DNA of 6,456 bases from positions 1 to 6,456 of the forward strand of contig JADLCW010000436.1 of NCBI GenBank assembly GCA_020847015.1, read 5' to 3'. Shown here piece after piece: positions 1 to 5,554 of this stretch. Both the position numbers and the translations under genes were made by a program. Positions within the stretch are counted from its first letter, which is position 1; each line of letters opens with the position of its first letter. The notes beneath the pieces are model-generated. The model was not told the origin of the DNA. It ran no database searches and saw only the letters and a list, made by a program, of their open reading frames with translations. The DNA is from Thermomicrobiales bacterium (GTDB taxonomy: Bacteria; Chloroflexota; Chloroflexia; Thermomicrobiales; UBA6265).

Positions 1-259
1 CGAAGGTCAGGATGCCGACGATGACGCCAGCGATGCCGACCAGCAATTCGGCCCACCAGCGCTGGTTCTCACCGTGCGAGGCGATGCCGGCGATGATGGC
101 GAACACGCCGTTGACGAGCGCATAGGCGCCGAACAGAAATACGAGAAACAGCAGCGCGGCTCCCGTGAAAAACCAGGCGAGGATGCCGAAGATAATCGCC
201 AGCACCCCGCGCAGGACGAATGTCCACCAGTTGCGCGCCAGTGTATCGAGCATCGTCAT
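1..259 (-). CDS. HdeD family (DUF308) membrane protein, N-terminal part, cut by window edge
   Basis: The first 86 residues are visible; the gene runs off the left edge. They start MTMLDTLARNWWTFVLRGVL and are very hydrophobic, with membrane segments at about residues 12-31, 34-60 and 70-86. The pattern of a short N-terminal helix with a Trp pair, 'LRGVLAIIFGILAW' and then 'YALVNGVFAIIAG' is typical of the HdeD/DUF308 family, integral inner-membrane proteins of about 180-190 residues with six helices. In enterobacteria HdeD is linked to acid resistance; in other phyla the role is mostly unknown. The start at 259 is chosen because a perfect AGGAGG lies at 272-267, 7 nt upstream; a second ATG two codons later is less well placed. 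It is divergent from the DUF1622 gene, with 188 bp between them. Family assignment is fairly secure; the function here is not. Confidence 0.85.
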   Translation of the reverse strand, partial: MTMLDTLARNWWTFVLRGVLAIIFGILAWFFTGAALLFLVFLFGAYALVNGVFAIIAGIASHGENQRWWAELLVGIAGVIVGILTF

Positions 260-447
260 CGAGAAACCTCCTGTCGCCATGATGAACCGGTGCGCCAGGC
301 AGCGCGGGATCGCCCGAGAGCCGCGAGCGCCGAGCCGCGGCGCCGTCGTGCACGGTGATGCGAAAACCGTGCCGTCGATCTCACGCGGCGGGGTATCCTG
401 CCGCTCGGGCAGGTGGTTCGTTGCGTTCGTCCAGTCGAGGAGCGCCG
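260..447. other. Divergent intergenic region between the HdeD-like and DUF1622 genes
   Basis: This 188-bp spacer must hold the start signals for both flanking genes, but I see no convincing -35/-10 pair on either strand. Two inverted repeats are visible: GCACGG/CCGTGC at 350-355 and 367-372 (11-nt loop), and a perfect CCTGCC-GCTCG-GGCAGG hairpin at 397-413, 34 nt before the DUF1622 start. The second could be an operator or a leader hairpin. Neither resembles a known regulator site that I can name. Confidence 0.4.
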
Positions 448-816
448 ATGGAGTTCATCCCGATCGTTGAATTTGCCGGCCGGGTCATGGAGGCGGTCGG
501 GGTCACCATCATCGTCGTTGGCGCGCTGCTGGCGCTCGCCAACTTCCTGCGGAGTCTGACGCGCCAGGGCGGAGCCGCTGCCGCTTACCGGACGGTGCGC
601 ACCGGCGTGGCGCAGGCGATTTTACTGGGGCTGGAGTTTCTGGTCGCTGGCGACATCATTCGCACGGTGGCGGTTGAACCGACCTTCGCCAATGTCGGGG
701 TGCTGGCGATCATCGTGTTGATTCGAACCTTCCTCAGTCTGGATCTGACGATGGAGATCGAGGGCCGCTGGCCCTGGCAGGCGTCCGGGCAGACGGGCGC
801 GGACACCGACGCCTGA
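448..816 (+). CDS. DUF1622 family small membrane protein
   Basis: The protein has 122 residues with three predicted membrane helices at about 14-34, 52-72 and 80-98, a short basic cytoplasmic-type loop between the first two (RSLTRQ...YRTVR), and a hydrophilic acidic C-terminus. The segments 'AILLGLEFLVAGDIIRTV' and 'VLIRTFLSLDLTMEIEG.WPW' match the conserved core of DUF1622, a widespread uncharacterised membrane family of about 110-125 residues, so the protein looks full length. The ATG at 448 is preceded by GAGGAG at 437-442 with a 5-nt spacer. An in-frame extension back to 355 adds low-complexity basic residues and lacks a ribosome site, so it is rejected. No biochemical role is established for the family. 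A transport or stress role would be a guess, weakly encouraged by the divergent HdeD-like neighbour. Confidence 0.88.
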   Translation: MEFIPIVEFAGRVMEAVGVTIIVVGALLALANFLRSLTRQGGAAAAYRTVRTGVAQAILLGLEFLVAGDIIRTVAVEPTFANVGVLAIIVLIRTFLSLDLTMEIEGRWPWQASGQTGADTDA

Positions 817-923
817 CACCGCGCCGCACGATCGCCGCTCCCATTCGCTGGCACGATCCGCGCGACATCCGTTGGCGTGGGGCGCGGCGCATTCGGCCGC
901 GTCCGAACGAACGGAGGTCGATC

Positions 924-1148
924 ATGGCCCAGCACAATCGCGACAAGAAGCCGAACCCGAACATCGACGTGGCCGGCGAGCATGGCGGCGACACCGGACC
1001 GTCGTCCGTGCGCGGCACCGGCGTTCAGGCCGAGAAGGGCGACTGGCGGCGCACCAGATCGGCCGATACTGGTCCCACGCGCCGCGGCTCCCAAGGCGCC
1101 GATGCGCCGCACGGCAAGCGCAACGGATCGGAGAGCAACGCGAGTTGA
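924..1148 (+). CDS. Small hydrophilic protein of unknown function (74 aa)
   Basis: This short ORF starts at an ATG with an excellent ribosome site, GGAGG at 913-917 with a 6-nt spacer, and its codons end mostly in G or C as expected for a real gene in this genome. The product (MAQHNRDKKPNPNIDVAGEH...) is rich in Gly, Arg, Asp, Ser and Asn, has no hydrophobic core, cysteines, signal peptide or membrane segment, and is probably disordered. A single Trp lies at residue 41 in 'KGDWRRTRSADTGPTRRG'. I do not recognise a family. It lies 107 bp after the DUF1622 gene on the same strand and is followed by a strong GC hairpin. It could be a stress-induced disordered protein or nucleic-acid-binding peptide; nothing in the sequence decides this. 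Confidence 0.6.
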   Translation: MAQHNRDKKPNPNIDVAGEHGGDTGPSSVRGTGVQAEKGDWRRTRSADTGPTRRGSQGADAPHGKRNGSESNAS

Positions 1149-1163
1149 ACGCGGGTCCCGAGT

Positions 1164-1202
1164 GCGGGCGAGCGCGCCGCGCGGCGTCCGCGCTTGCCCC
1201 GC
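1164..1202 (+). terminator. GC-rich hairpin after the 74-aa ORF, terminator-like but without a T tract
   Basis: The arms at 1164-1176 and 1189-1202 pair over 11 bp (one G-U) plus 2 bp beyond a single bulged C, around a 12-nt loop. It starts 16 nt after the stop of the 74-residue ORF. No T run follows, so it is not a standard intrinsic terminator. It may stop transcription with Rho or simply mark the 3' end of the transcript. Confidence 0.4.
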
Positions 1203-1237
1203 GACGCCCCACTCGGATCTCTGCGTGTGACTCGTGA

Positions 1238-1247
1238 CCCCCCCCCC
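1238..1247. repeat. Poly-C tract (C10) upstream of the SOS-like promoter
   Basis: There are ten consecutive C residues, then GTT and five more C. The tract ends 18 bp before the TTGACA -35 hexamer. Homopolymer tracts of this length can change length by slippage and are also a frequent place for sequencing error. No coding frame crosses it, so any effect would be on transcription. Confidence 0.8.
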
Positions 1248-1265
1248 GTTCCCCCGCGGCACGTC

Positions 1266-1294
1266 TTGACACCCGAGGCGCACCTCCCTAGACT
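1266..1294 (+). promoter_or_regulatory. Sigma-70 promoter TTGACA-17-TAGACT
   Basis: The -35 hexamer TTGACA (1266-1271) is a perfect consensus. A 17-bp spacer leads to TAGACT (1289-1294), which matches 4 of 6 consensus positions including the three most important. Transcription should start near 1301-1303 and read into the zinc-ribbon gene at 1361. The start region is a small AT-rich island in otherwise very GC-rich DNA. Confidence 0.8.
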
Positions 1295-1303
1295 CCTGAA
1301 AAT

Positions 1304-1319
1304 AAGAACATATGTTCTT
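1304..1319. promoter_or_regulatory. LexA/SOS-like operator, perfect 16-bp palindrome
   Basis: The sequence AAGAACATATGTTCTT is identical to its reverse complement. Its core GAAC-ATAT-GTTC fits the Gram-positive LexA (DinR) box, GAAC-N4-GTTC, and the inner bases fit the RNRY pattern of that consensus; only the outermost C/G pair of the Bacillus consensus is replaced by A/T. It begins about 10 bp after the -10 hexamer, on top of the expected transcription start, where a bound repressor would block initiation. That LexA binds it is inference. Other palindrome-binding repressors remain possible. Confidence 0.7.
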
Positions 1320-1360
1320 GTTTCGGCCGGGATTCCCGGTCAAGGAGACGGGACGACATC

Positions 1361-1636
1361 ATGGGCAAGCCGGAATCCGGGCGGGCCGGCGGGCCGGGAG
1401 CGACGCCATTCCGCTGGGAGTGCTCCTGCCGCCAACCGCCGGTGCTGCTCGGCACGTTCGATGCCGAGGGCCGAATCAATCTGAAGGTGCGCGACCGCTA
1501 TTGGCGAGTGCTCGATGGCGTGGTGGAAACGTTGTGCCCGCGCTGCGGTTCCGCCCATGCGCTCGGCCCCCTCGCTCCGCTGGGGACCGACGCCGCTCCG
1601 CCCGCCGAGCGAACCCCGGACTGCGGGGTGGGCTGA
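1361..1636 (+). CDS. Com-like zinc-ribbon protein (91 aa), probably SOS-regulated
   Basis: The protein carries a two-knuckle zinc ribbon: C21-x-C23 ('ECSCRQPPVLLGTF') and C59-x2-C62 ('ETLCPRCGSAHAL'), 35 residues apart. Between them is a strand-rich stretch with Gly, Arg and Tyr/Trp ('GRINLKVRDRYWRVLDG'). The layout C-x-C...VE(T)-x-CPRC-x2 resembles the small phage Com family of zinc-finger proteins, whose Mu member activates mom mRNA translation, but similarity at this length is not proof. The Pro/Ala-rich tail from residue 68 looks disordered. Codon use is GC-rich like its neighbours. The ATG at 1361 follows AAGGAG at 1342-1347 with a rather long 13-nt spacer; no better in-frame start is seen. 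The gene lies directly behind the promoter and LexA-like box at 1266-1319, so induction by DNA damage is expected. A nucleic-acid-binding role is likely; the target is unknown. Confidence 0.72.
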   Translation: MGKPESGRAGGPGATPFRWECSCRQPPVLLGTFDAEGRINLKVRDRYWRVLDGVVETLCPRCGSAHALGPLAPLGTDAAPPAERTPDCGVG

Positions 1637-1671
1637 GCGCACCTGCGCCACATCCCGATTTGCGTTCCCTC

Positions 1672-1703
1672 GCCCCGGAACCGGCCGGGGCGGGCGGTGT
1701 TTT
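1672..1703 (+). terminator. Weak terminator-like hairpin between the zinc-ribbon and sigma-like genes
   Basis: GCCCCGG (1672-1678) and CCGGGGC (1685-1691) form a 7-bp stem with a 6-nt loop, followed after six bases by TGTTTT. The gap before the short T run makes it a poor intrinsic terminator, so the upstream promoter may still partly read into the sigma-like gene. I found no convincing separate promoter in 1692-1790. Confidence 0.35.
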
Positions 1704-1804
1704 GAGCCCCGAAGGGCCTCCAGAGCGCGCATGCGCCGAACCAGGCGTCCCATCACGGACCCATCGTTCGCCCGGCATCGGCCGGGTCGGTTGGAGGCCG
1801 CTCC

Positions 1805-2494
1805 ATGGCGCATGTCCAACGTTCTTCGTCTGCCGCCGAATCTGGTTCATCGGTTGACGCCGCGGAACCCATTCCGGCGGCGCCGCTGTTTCTCCCCGAA
1901 GCACCCGTCGACGAGGCGGGCGCTATCTGGCTCACCCGGCAGGCGCATGCGCTCCGCGCCGGCGACCCAGCCGCGCCGGAGGCGCTCTGGCGATCGCTGG
2001 AGCCGCGCATTCGGGTGTGGGTCGAGCACTGCCTGCGCTGCTATGGCGGCGACCGCTCGCCGCGTCGCGACGGCCGCCCATGGCTGGCCGAGGACCTGCG
2101 GCAAGAGGGATTCCCGGTATTGTTGGCGATCGTGGCGGACTGGTCGGGCGAGGGGTCGTTCCTGCCATGGCTGCTGACGTTGGGACCGCGCCGCATGGCA
2201 GGAGCCTGGTGGGCGTTGGCTCCCCGCGAGGAGCCGTTGCCGTTGCCCGGCGCCCCGCTCCTGCTGCCCGATGGCAACGCCGATGACGCGCTGGCGGTCG
2301 CGCTGCTGGAAGGATTGGCCGCCGCCATGGAGCCGCTCGATGCCGGGCTGCTGCTGGGGCACGTGCGCGACGGTCAACCGGTGACGGTCGTCGGGGCGCG
2401 GTTGGGTCTGAGTCGCGGCGCGACGACTCGCCACTGGAACCGCATCCGGGCGGAACTGCGGGAGGTGCTGCGCGGCCGGATGGACGACGAGTGA
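1805..2494 (+). CDS. Divergent sigma-70 family RNA polymerase sigma factor-like protein
   Basis: The protein has 229 residues with an Ala/Ser/Pro-rich, probably flexible leader (1-35). A sigma region 2-like helical block follows at about 41-136: 'HALRAGDPAAPEALW', then 'LAEDLRQEGFPVLLAIVADW' (94-113), which carries the D-L-x-Q-E-G/A signature of region 2.2. After a Pro/Leu linker (about 140-157) comes a region 4-like helix-turn-helix at about 163-223, 'GQPVTVVGARLGLSRGATTR' followed by 'AELREVL'. This two-domain layout without region 3 fits an ECF-sized sigma factor or a sigma-like phage/transposon regulator. The part expected to melt the -10 (region 2.3-2.4) is short and unusual, so promoter recognition may differ or be lost. 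The ATG at 1805 has GGAGG at 1793-1797 with a 7-nt spacer. It is in the same orientation as the zinc-ribbon gene, 168 bp after it, and converges on the replication operon. Targets cannot be read from the window. Confidence 0.68.
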   Translation: MAHVQRSSSAAESGSSVDAAEPIPAAPLFLPEAPVDEAGAIWLTRQAHALRAGDPAAPEALWRSLEPRIRVWVEHCLRCYGGDRSPRRDGRPWLAEDLRQEGFPVLLAIVADWSGEGSFLPWLLTLGPRRMAGAWWALAPREEPLPLPGAPLLLPDGNADDALAVALLEGLAAAMEPLDAGLLLGHVRDGQPVTVVGARLGLSRGATTRHWNRIRAELREVLRGRMDDE

Positions 2495-2500
2495 GATGGA

Positions 2501-2568
2501 GGCGGCGCCGCCGCATGCCGCGCGGCGCGATCGGGCGCGGCGCTTTGCGGCCGTATCGCTTCGGCCGC
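2501..2568. other. Inverted repeats in the convergent gap between the sigma-like and loader genes
   Basis: The 99-bp gap between two converging stop codons contains a 12-bp palindrome GGCGGCGCCGCC (2501-2512) and a 7-bp hairpin GCGGCCG (2547-2553)/CGGCCGC (2562-2568) with an 8-nt loop. The second is symmetric and could act as a transcript end on both strands, but neither strand shows a T run after it. Termination here is plausible from position alone. Confidence 0.35.
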
Positions 2569-2593
2569 TGTCGCCCAGGATCTCGCCGCCGCG

Positions 2594-3388
2594 CTAGCGC
2601 CCCCGCCGATTCGGCCGGCCACGGCTATGCACGTAGTCGGGCCGGCCACGACGACGATAATCCTCGGCGTCGATCAGCACGTCGCGGGTGAGACCGCGGT
2701 CGAGCAGGCGGGAGACGATCCGCTCGTCCAGATCGCGCAGATCGTGATTGGAGGTGACGATCGTCGGCAGCCGCTCATTGTAGCGGTGATTGATCAACTG
2801 ATACAGCTTCTCGCGGGCCCAGGGGGTGGTGTTCTCGGTGCCCAGATCGTCCAGCACCAGCAGGAAGGCTCCGCGAATCATGGCGAAGCGCTCGTCGTAG
2901 GCGACGCCGTGACTGGGATCGAAGGTGGCGCGCAGATGATCGAGCAGGTCGGGCACGACGGCGAAAATGACGTTGCCGTTGCTCTTTTGCACCTCCTGCG
3001 CGACCGCCACCGCGAGGTGCGTTTTGCCCGCGCCGCAACCACCATGCAGGAACAACCAACCATCGGGTTCGCGAGCGTAGGCCGTCGTCAGCGCAAACGC
3101 CGCGTCGGTGCCGGCCGCCGGTTCGAAATCGTCGAAGGTATGGTGGGTGAAGGCGTCGAGATTGGAGATGCGCCGCTTGTCCTCCTCCAGCCGCAGTTCA
3201 CGCCGGTGCAGGGTGCACTCGCACGGCCACAACCGCCCGAAGTGCGGGTGGCCAACCGGCACGTCGAGACGCACCCAGCCGGCATCCTTGCACACCGGGC
3301 AGGCGTAGCACGGCTCGGCAGCGGGGCGATCGCTCGCGGCGCCGATGGGAATGGAGATGGTGGAGAGCACGTCGCCAATTCGTTTCAT
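2594..3388 (-). CDS. DnaC/DnaI-like AAA+ helicase loader with N-terminal zinc ribbon
   Basis: The protein has 264 residues. A cysteine cluster (C30-x2-C33 ... C56-x-C58, with C27 nearby) forms a zinc-binding N-terminal domain as in Gram-positive DnaI loaders, where it contacts the helicase. The AAA+ core has Walker A G116-GCGAGKT-T123, Walker B 'LLVLDD' (176-181, followed by LGTE), sensor 1 'TIVTSN' (209-214) and the 'RIVSRLLDRG' block (223-232) with the expected arginine finger. The role is ATP-dependent loading of the DnaB hexamer onto single-stranded DNA. Transposon IstB proteins share the fold, but there is no transposase here and the replication operon context favours a true loader. The C-terminus is odd: a basic tail with two RGRP motifs (247-250, 256-259) and ending RRGR. 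The start at 3388 is chosen because it lies 7 nt after the stop of the preceding gene, with an AGG-type ribosome site (GGCAGG) overlapping that stop; extending to 3454 would overlap the DnaD-like gene by 59 bp. Confidence 0.93.
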   Translation of the reverse strand: MKRIGDVLSTISIPIGAASDRPAAEPCYACPVCKDAGWVRLDVPVGHPHFGRLWPCECTLHRRELRLEEDKRRISNLDAFTHHTFDDFEPAAGTDAAFALTTAYAREPDGWLFLHGGCGAGKTHLAVAVAQEVQKSNGNVIFAVVPDLLDHLRATFDPSHGVAYDERFAMIRGAFLLVLDDLGTENTTPWAREKLYQLINHRYNERLPTIVTSNHDLRDLDERIVSRLLDRGLTRDVLIDAEDYRRRGRPDYVHSRGRPNRRGR

Positions 3389-3395
3389 GGTTTCA

Positions 3396-4055
3396 CTACC
3401 TGCCGTCGACTGCGCGCCCCTGCACGGCCCATTGTTCCAGAATCCGCTGCACATAGCGCCAGGAGCGCCGGTTGTAGGCGACCGCCTCGGCGATAGCGTC
3501 CTCGATCCAGTCCTGCGGGTAGGTCTCCAGGGCGTCCACCAGATGGTCGGCGATCAGCGGCGTCAGCAACCCGATGTTCTGTTCGTAGAGCCGAAACACA
3601 TTGGGGCGCTCCGGTTCCACGGCAGGAGCGCGGTCGTCGGTCCAGATCGCCGGCGGTGGGATCGCCGCGCCCCGGCTCATCGCCGCGATCAGCCCCTGGT
3701 TGACCGGCGTATTGACATAGTACCAAAGCCGCCGCTCGCTCTCCCGCTCTGCCGCGAAGCAGAGCAGCGTACCGCGCCCCACCGCCAGATCCAGCCCCTG
3801 CACGATGCGGCGATCCGGCTCGCGCGGACTGCCGGTCACCCGCAGCGCGCTTCGCAGCGGGCGATCGCGCAGGATCGCCTCGTGGCTGACCGGGGATTCC
3901 AGTCCGCCCGCCTCGGCAGCGAGCTTGAAGACGGTCAGGGCGACCTGCGCCTCGGCCATCTCGGTGATCTGCGGCAGCACATCGGTGAAGAAGGCGCGCG
4001 GAATGGGCACCGCCGGGTCGGTGGCGACCAGGAAGCCGCCGAAGCGGCGAGTCAT
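3396..4055 (-). CDS. DnaD-domain primosome protein (DnaD/DnaB_2 family)
   Basis: The protein has 219 residues. The C-terminal part (154-209) is a DnaD (DnaB_2) domain: 'FRLYEQNIGLLTPLIADHL' opens it, and 'AIAEAVAYNRRSWRYVQRIL' followed by EQW closes it. The closing block is the conserved N-x2-SW-x-Y-x2-x-IL-x2-W signature that in Bacillus DnaD and DnaB contributes to single-stranded DNA binding. The N-terminal part (about 1-120), starting 'GGFLVATDPAVPIPRAFFTD', fits the winged-helix oligomerisation region of the family. These proteins remodel origin or stalled-fork DNA and recruit the helicase-loader complex. The ATG at 4055 lies 25 nt after the dnaB stop; no clear Shine-Dalgarno is visible, so translation may depend on coupling to dnaB. 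The position between helicase and loader supports a primosomal role strongly. The exact orthology, DnaD or DnaB type, cannot be settled by eye. Confidence 0.87.
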   Translation of the reverse strand: MTRRFGGFLVATDPAVPIPRAFFTDVLPQITEMAEAQVALTVFKLAAEAGGLESPVSHEAILRDRPLRSALRVTGSPREPDRRIVQGLDLAVGRGTLLCFAAERESERRLWYYVNTPVNQGLIAAMSRGAAIPPPAIWTDDRAPAVEPERPNVFRLYEQNIGLLTPLIADHLVDALETYPQDWIEDAIAEAVAYNRRSWRYVQRILEQWAVQGRAVDGR

Positions 4056-4080
4056 GAGGGTGGCGCGGGCGCGGGCCGGG

Positions 4081-5436
4081 TCACGATGAGACCCCCGGCT
4101 CGCGATACAGTTCGAGATCGGCGAAGCGCGCGGTGCGGTCGAAGAAGCGCAAGTTGATCGTGCCGACCGGCCCGTTGCGGTGTTTGGCGACGATGATTTC
4201 GGCGATCCCCTTCTTGTCGCTGTCTTCCTCGTACTTGTCCTCGCGGTAGATGAACATCACGATATCGGCGTCTTGCTCGATAGAGCCCGATTCGCGCAGA
4301 TCCGAGAGCATCGGGCGGTGGTCGGAGCGGCTTTCCACGGCGCGGGAGAGTTGGGAGAGCGCGATCACCGGCACGTTCAGCTCGCGCGCCAGTCCCTTGA
4401 GCCCGCGCGAGATTTCGGAGATCTCCTGCACCCGGTTCTCGCTGCGGCGGGCGCTCATCAGTTGCAGGTAGTCGATCACGACCAGATCCAACCCGTGCTC
4501 GGCTTGCAGACGGCGCGCCTTGGAGCGCACATCCATGATGTTGGCTCCGGCCTGGTCGTCGATGTAGATGGCTGCCTCGGCCAGGCGGCCGAAGGCGCGA
4601 CTGATGCGATCCCACTCGCCGTCGTCGATCTGGCCCAGCCGCAGCCGGTGGGAATCGACCCCGGTTTCCATCGACAACAGCCGCTGCACCAGTTGCTCGG
4701 CCGACATTTCCAGGCTGAAGATGCCGACCGTCTTGGCGTTGGCCACGGCCGCGCCGTAGGCCATGCCCAGCGCCATGCTGGTTTTGCCCATGCTGGGCCG
4801 CGCCGCCAAAATGATCAGATCGGAGCGCTGCAAACCGCCGGTGAGTGAATCCAGATCGTTGAACCCGGTGGGGACCCCGACCAGTTCGCCGCGATTCTGT
4901 TGCAGCACGTCGATCTGGTCGAAGAATTTGTTGAGCACTTCGGCGATGGAGACGAAGTCGCGCGTTTGGCGCTTCTGCGACACCTCGAAAATGGCGCGCT
5001 CGGCGGCGTCGAGCGCGTCTTCGGTGTCGATGCCCTCCTGAAACCCGATGCCGACGATTCTGGCTCCGGCGTCGATCAACCGGCGCAAGGTGGCGGTGCG
5101 CTCGACGATGCGGCCGTAGTACTCGACGTGGACGGCGGTCGGCACCGCATTGATGAGCGAGGTCAGGTAGGCGACGCCGCCGACGGTGTCCAGATGGTCG
5201 CGCCGACCCAATTCGTCGGAGAGGGTGATGAAATCGGTCGGTTCGCGCCGGTTGTACAGATCGACCACAGCACGGTAGATCGTGCCGTTGGCGGGGTGGT
5301 AGAAGTCCTCCGGTTTGACGAGGGCCGCCACCCGGATGATGGCGTCGCGGTCGAGCAGCAGGCTGCCCAGCAGCCCCTGTTCGGCATCGAGATTGTGGGG
5401 GGGCAGCCGCTCCGCGGCCGGCGCTGTGGTGACCAT
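4081..5436 (-). CDS. dnaB: Replicative DNA helicase DnaB
   Basis: The protein has 451 residues, normal for the family, with no intein. The N-terminal DnaB domain (about 10-115) starts with 'LPPHNLDAEQGLLGSLLLD'. The RecA-like motor domain (about 185-445) has 'GVPTGFNDLD', Walker A 'ARPSMGKT' (212-219), the catalytic glutamate in 'SLEM' (E243), Walker B 'LVVIDYLQLM' (318-327, D322), the glutamine motif 'SQLSR' (361-365), 'LSDLRESGSIEQDADIV' and the arginine-finger segment 'VAKHRNGPVG' (K418, R420). As a hexamer it unwinds DNA at the fork, powered by ATP or other NTPs, and works with primase. The ATG at 5436 has GAGG 8 nt upstream (5448-5445). The gene is the third in an operon headed by rplI and is followed directly by the DnaD-like and loader genes, so helicase and its loading factors are co-expressed. 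In B. subtilis the orthologue is called dnaC. Confidence 0.98.
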   Translation of the reverse strand: MVTTAPAAERLPPHNLDAEQGLLGSLLLDRDAIIRVAALVKPEDFYHPANGTIYRAVVDLYNRREPTDFITLSDELGRRDHLDTVGGVAYLTSLINAVPTAVHVEYYGRIVERTATLRRLIDAGARIVGIGFQEGIDTEDALDAAERAIFEVSQKRQTRDFVSIAEVLNKFFDQIDVLQQNRGELVGVPTGFNDLDSLTGGLQRSDLIILAARPSMGKTSMALGMAYGAAVANAKTVGIFSLEMSAEQLVQRLLSMETGVDSHRLRLGQIDDGEWDRISRAFGRLAEAAIYIDDQAGANIMDVRSKARRLQAEHGLDLVVIDYLQLMSARRSENRVQEISEISRGLKGLARELNVPVIALSQLSRAVESRSDHRPMLSDLRESGSIEQDADIVMFIYREDKYEEDSDKKGIAEIIVAKHRNGPVGTINLRFFDRTARFADLELYREPGVSS

Positions 5437-5501
5437 CCGGCGTGCCTCGTCTGGATCGGCCGGCGGGTCGGCGCTCCGGGGGTGTGCGATGCATGATAAC
5501 G

Positions 5502-5536
5502 CCCCCGGCGGGCGGCGGGGCGGCGCCCGTCGGGGG
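5502..5536 (-). terminator. Strong hairpin between the 76-aa ORF and dnaB: attenuator or processing site
   Basis: In the minus-strand transcript CCCCCG (5536-5531) pairs with CGGGGG (5507-5502) and, past one A-C mismatch, CGGGCG (5529-5524) pairs with CGCCCG (5514-5509). The loop is 9 nt. This is a 12-bp GC stem, 18 nt after the stop of the 76-residue ORF and 65 nt before the dnaB start. The tail CGTTATC has only two adjacent T, so full termination is unlikely. Partial attenuation, mRNA cleavage or 3'-end protection of the rplI part are possible. Confidence 0.5.
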
Positions 5537-5554
5537 AAACGACGCGTGAGCCGC

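Noticed and set aside
585..1343. 252-residue minus-strand ORF across the DUF1622 and 74-aa genes
   Set aside because: It has Arg/Ala/Pro-rich composition, no ribosome site, and runs antisense through two better-supported genes and the promoter region.
1312..1857. 181-residue plus-strand ORF starting inside the LexA-like palindrome
   Set aside because: Its ATG is part of the operator, it has no ribosome site, and it overlaps the zinc-ribbon frame, which has the cysteine motif.
2594..3388. IstB transposition helper instead of a replication loader
   Set aside because: The AAA+ core is shared, but there is no IstA transposase or terminal repeats, and the gene has a DnaI-type zinc ribbon and lies in a helicase operon.
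2627..3496. 289-residue plus-strand ORF opposite the helicase loader
   Set aside because: It is antisense to a gene with clear AAA+ motifs; its composition (many V, G, H, Q) is the mirror of the loader codons.
4052..5494. 480-residue ORF on the minus strand overlapping dnaB
   Set aside because: It is dnaB read in another frame: the product is Arg/Pro/His-rich with no domain, as expected for an off-frame reading of GC-rich coding DNA.
5493..5498. Separate dnaB promoter with -10 TATCAT
   Set aside because: The hexamer is good, but the region 17 bp upstream is GC-only with no -35 and there is no extended -10.
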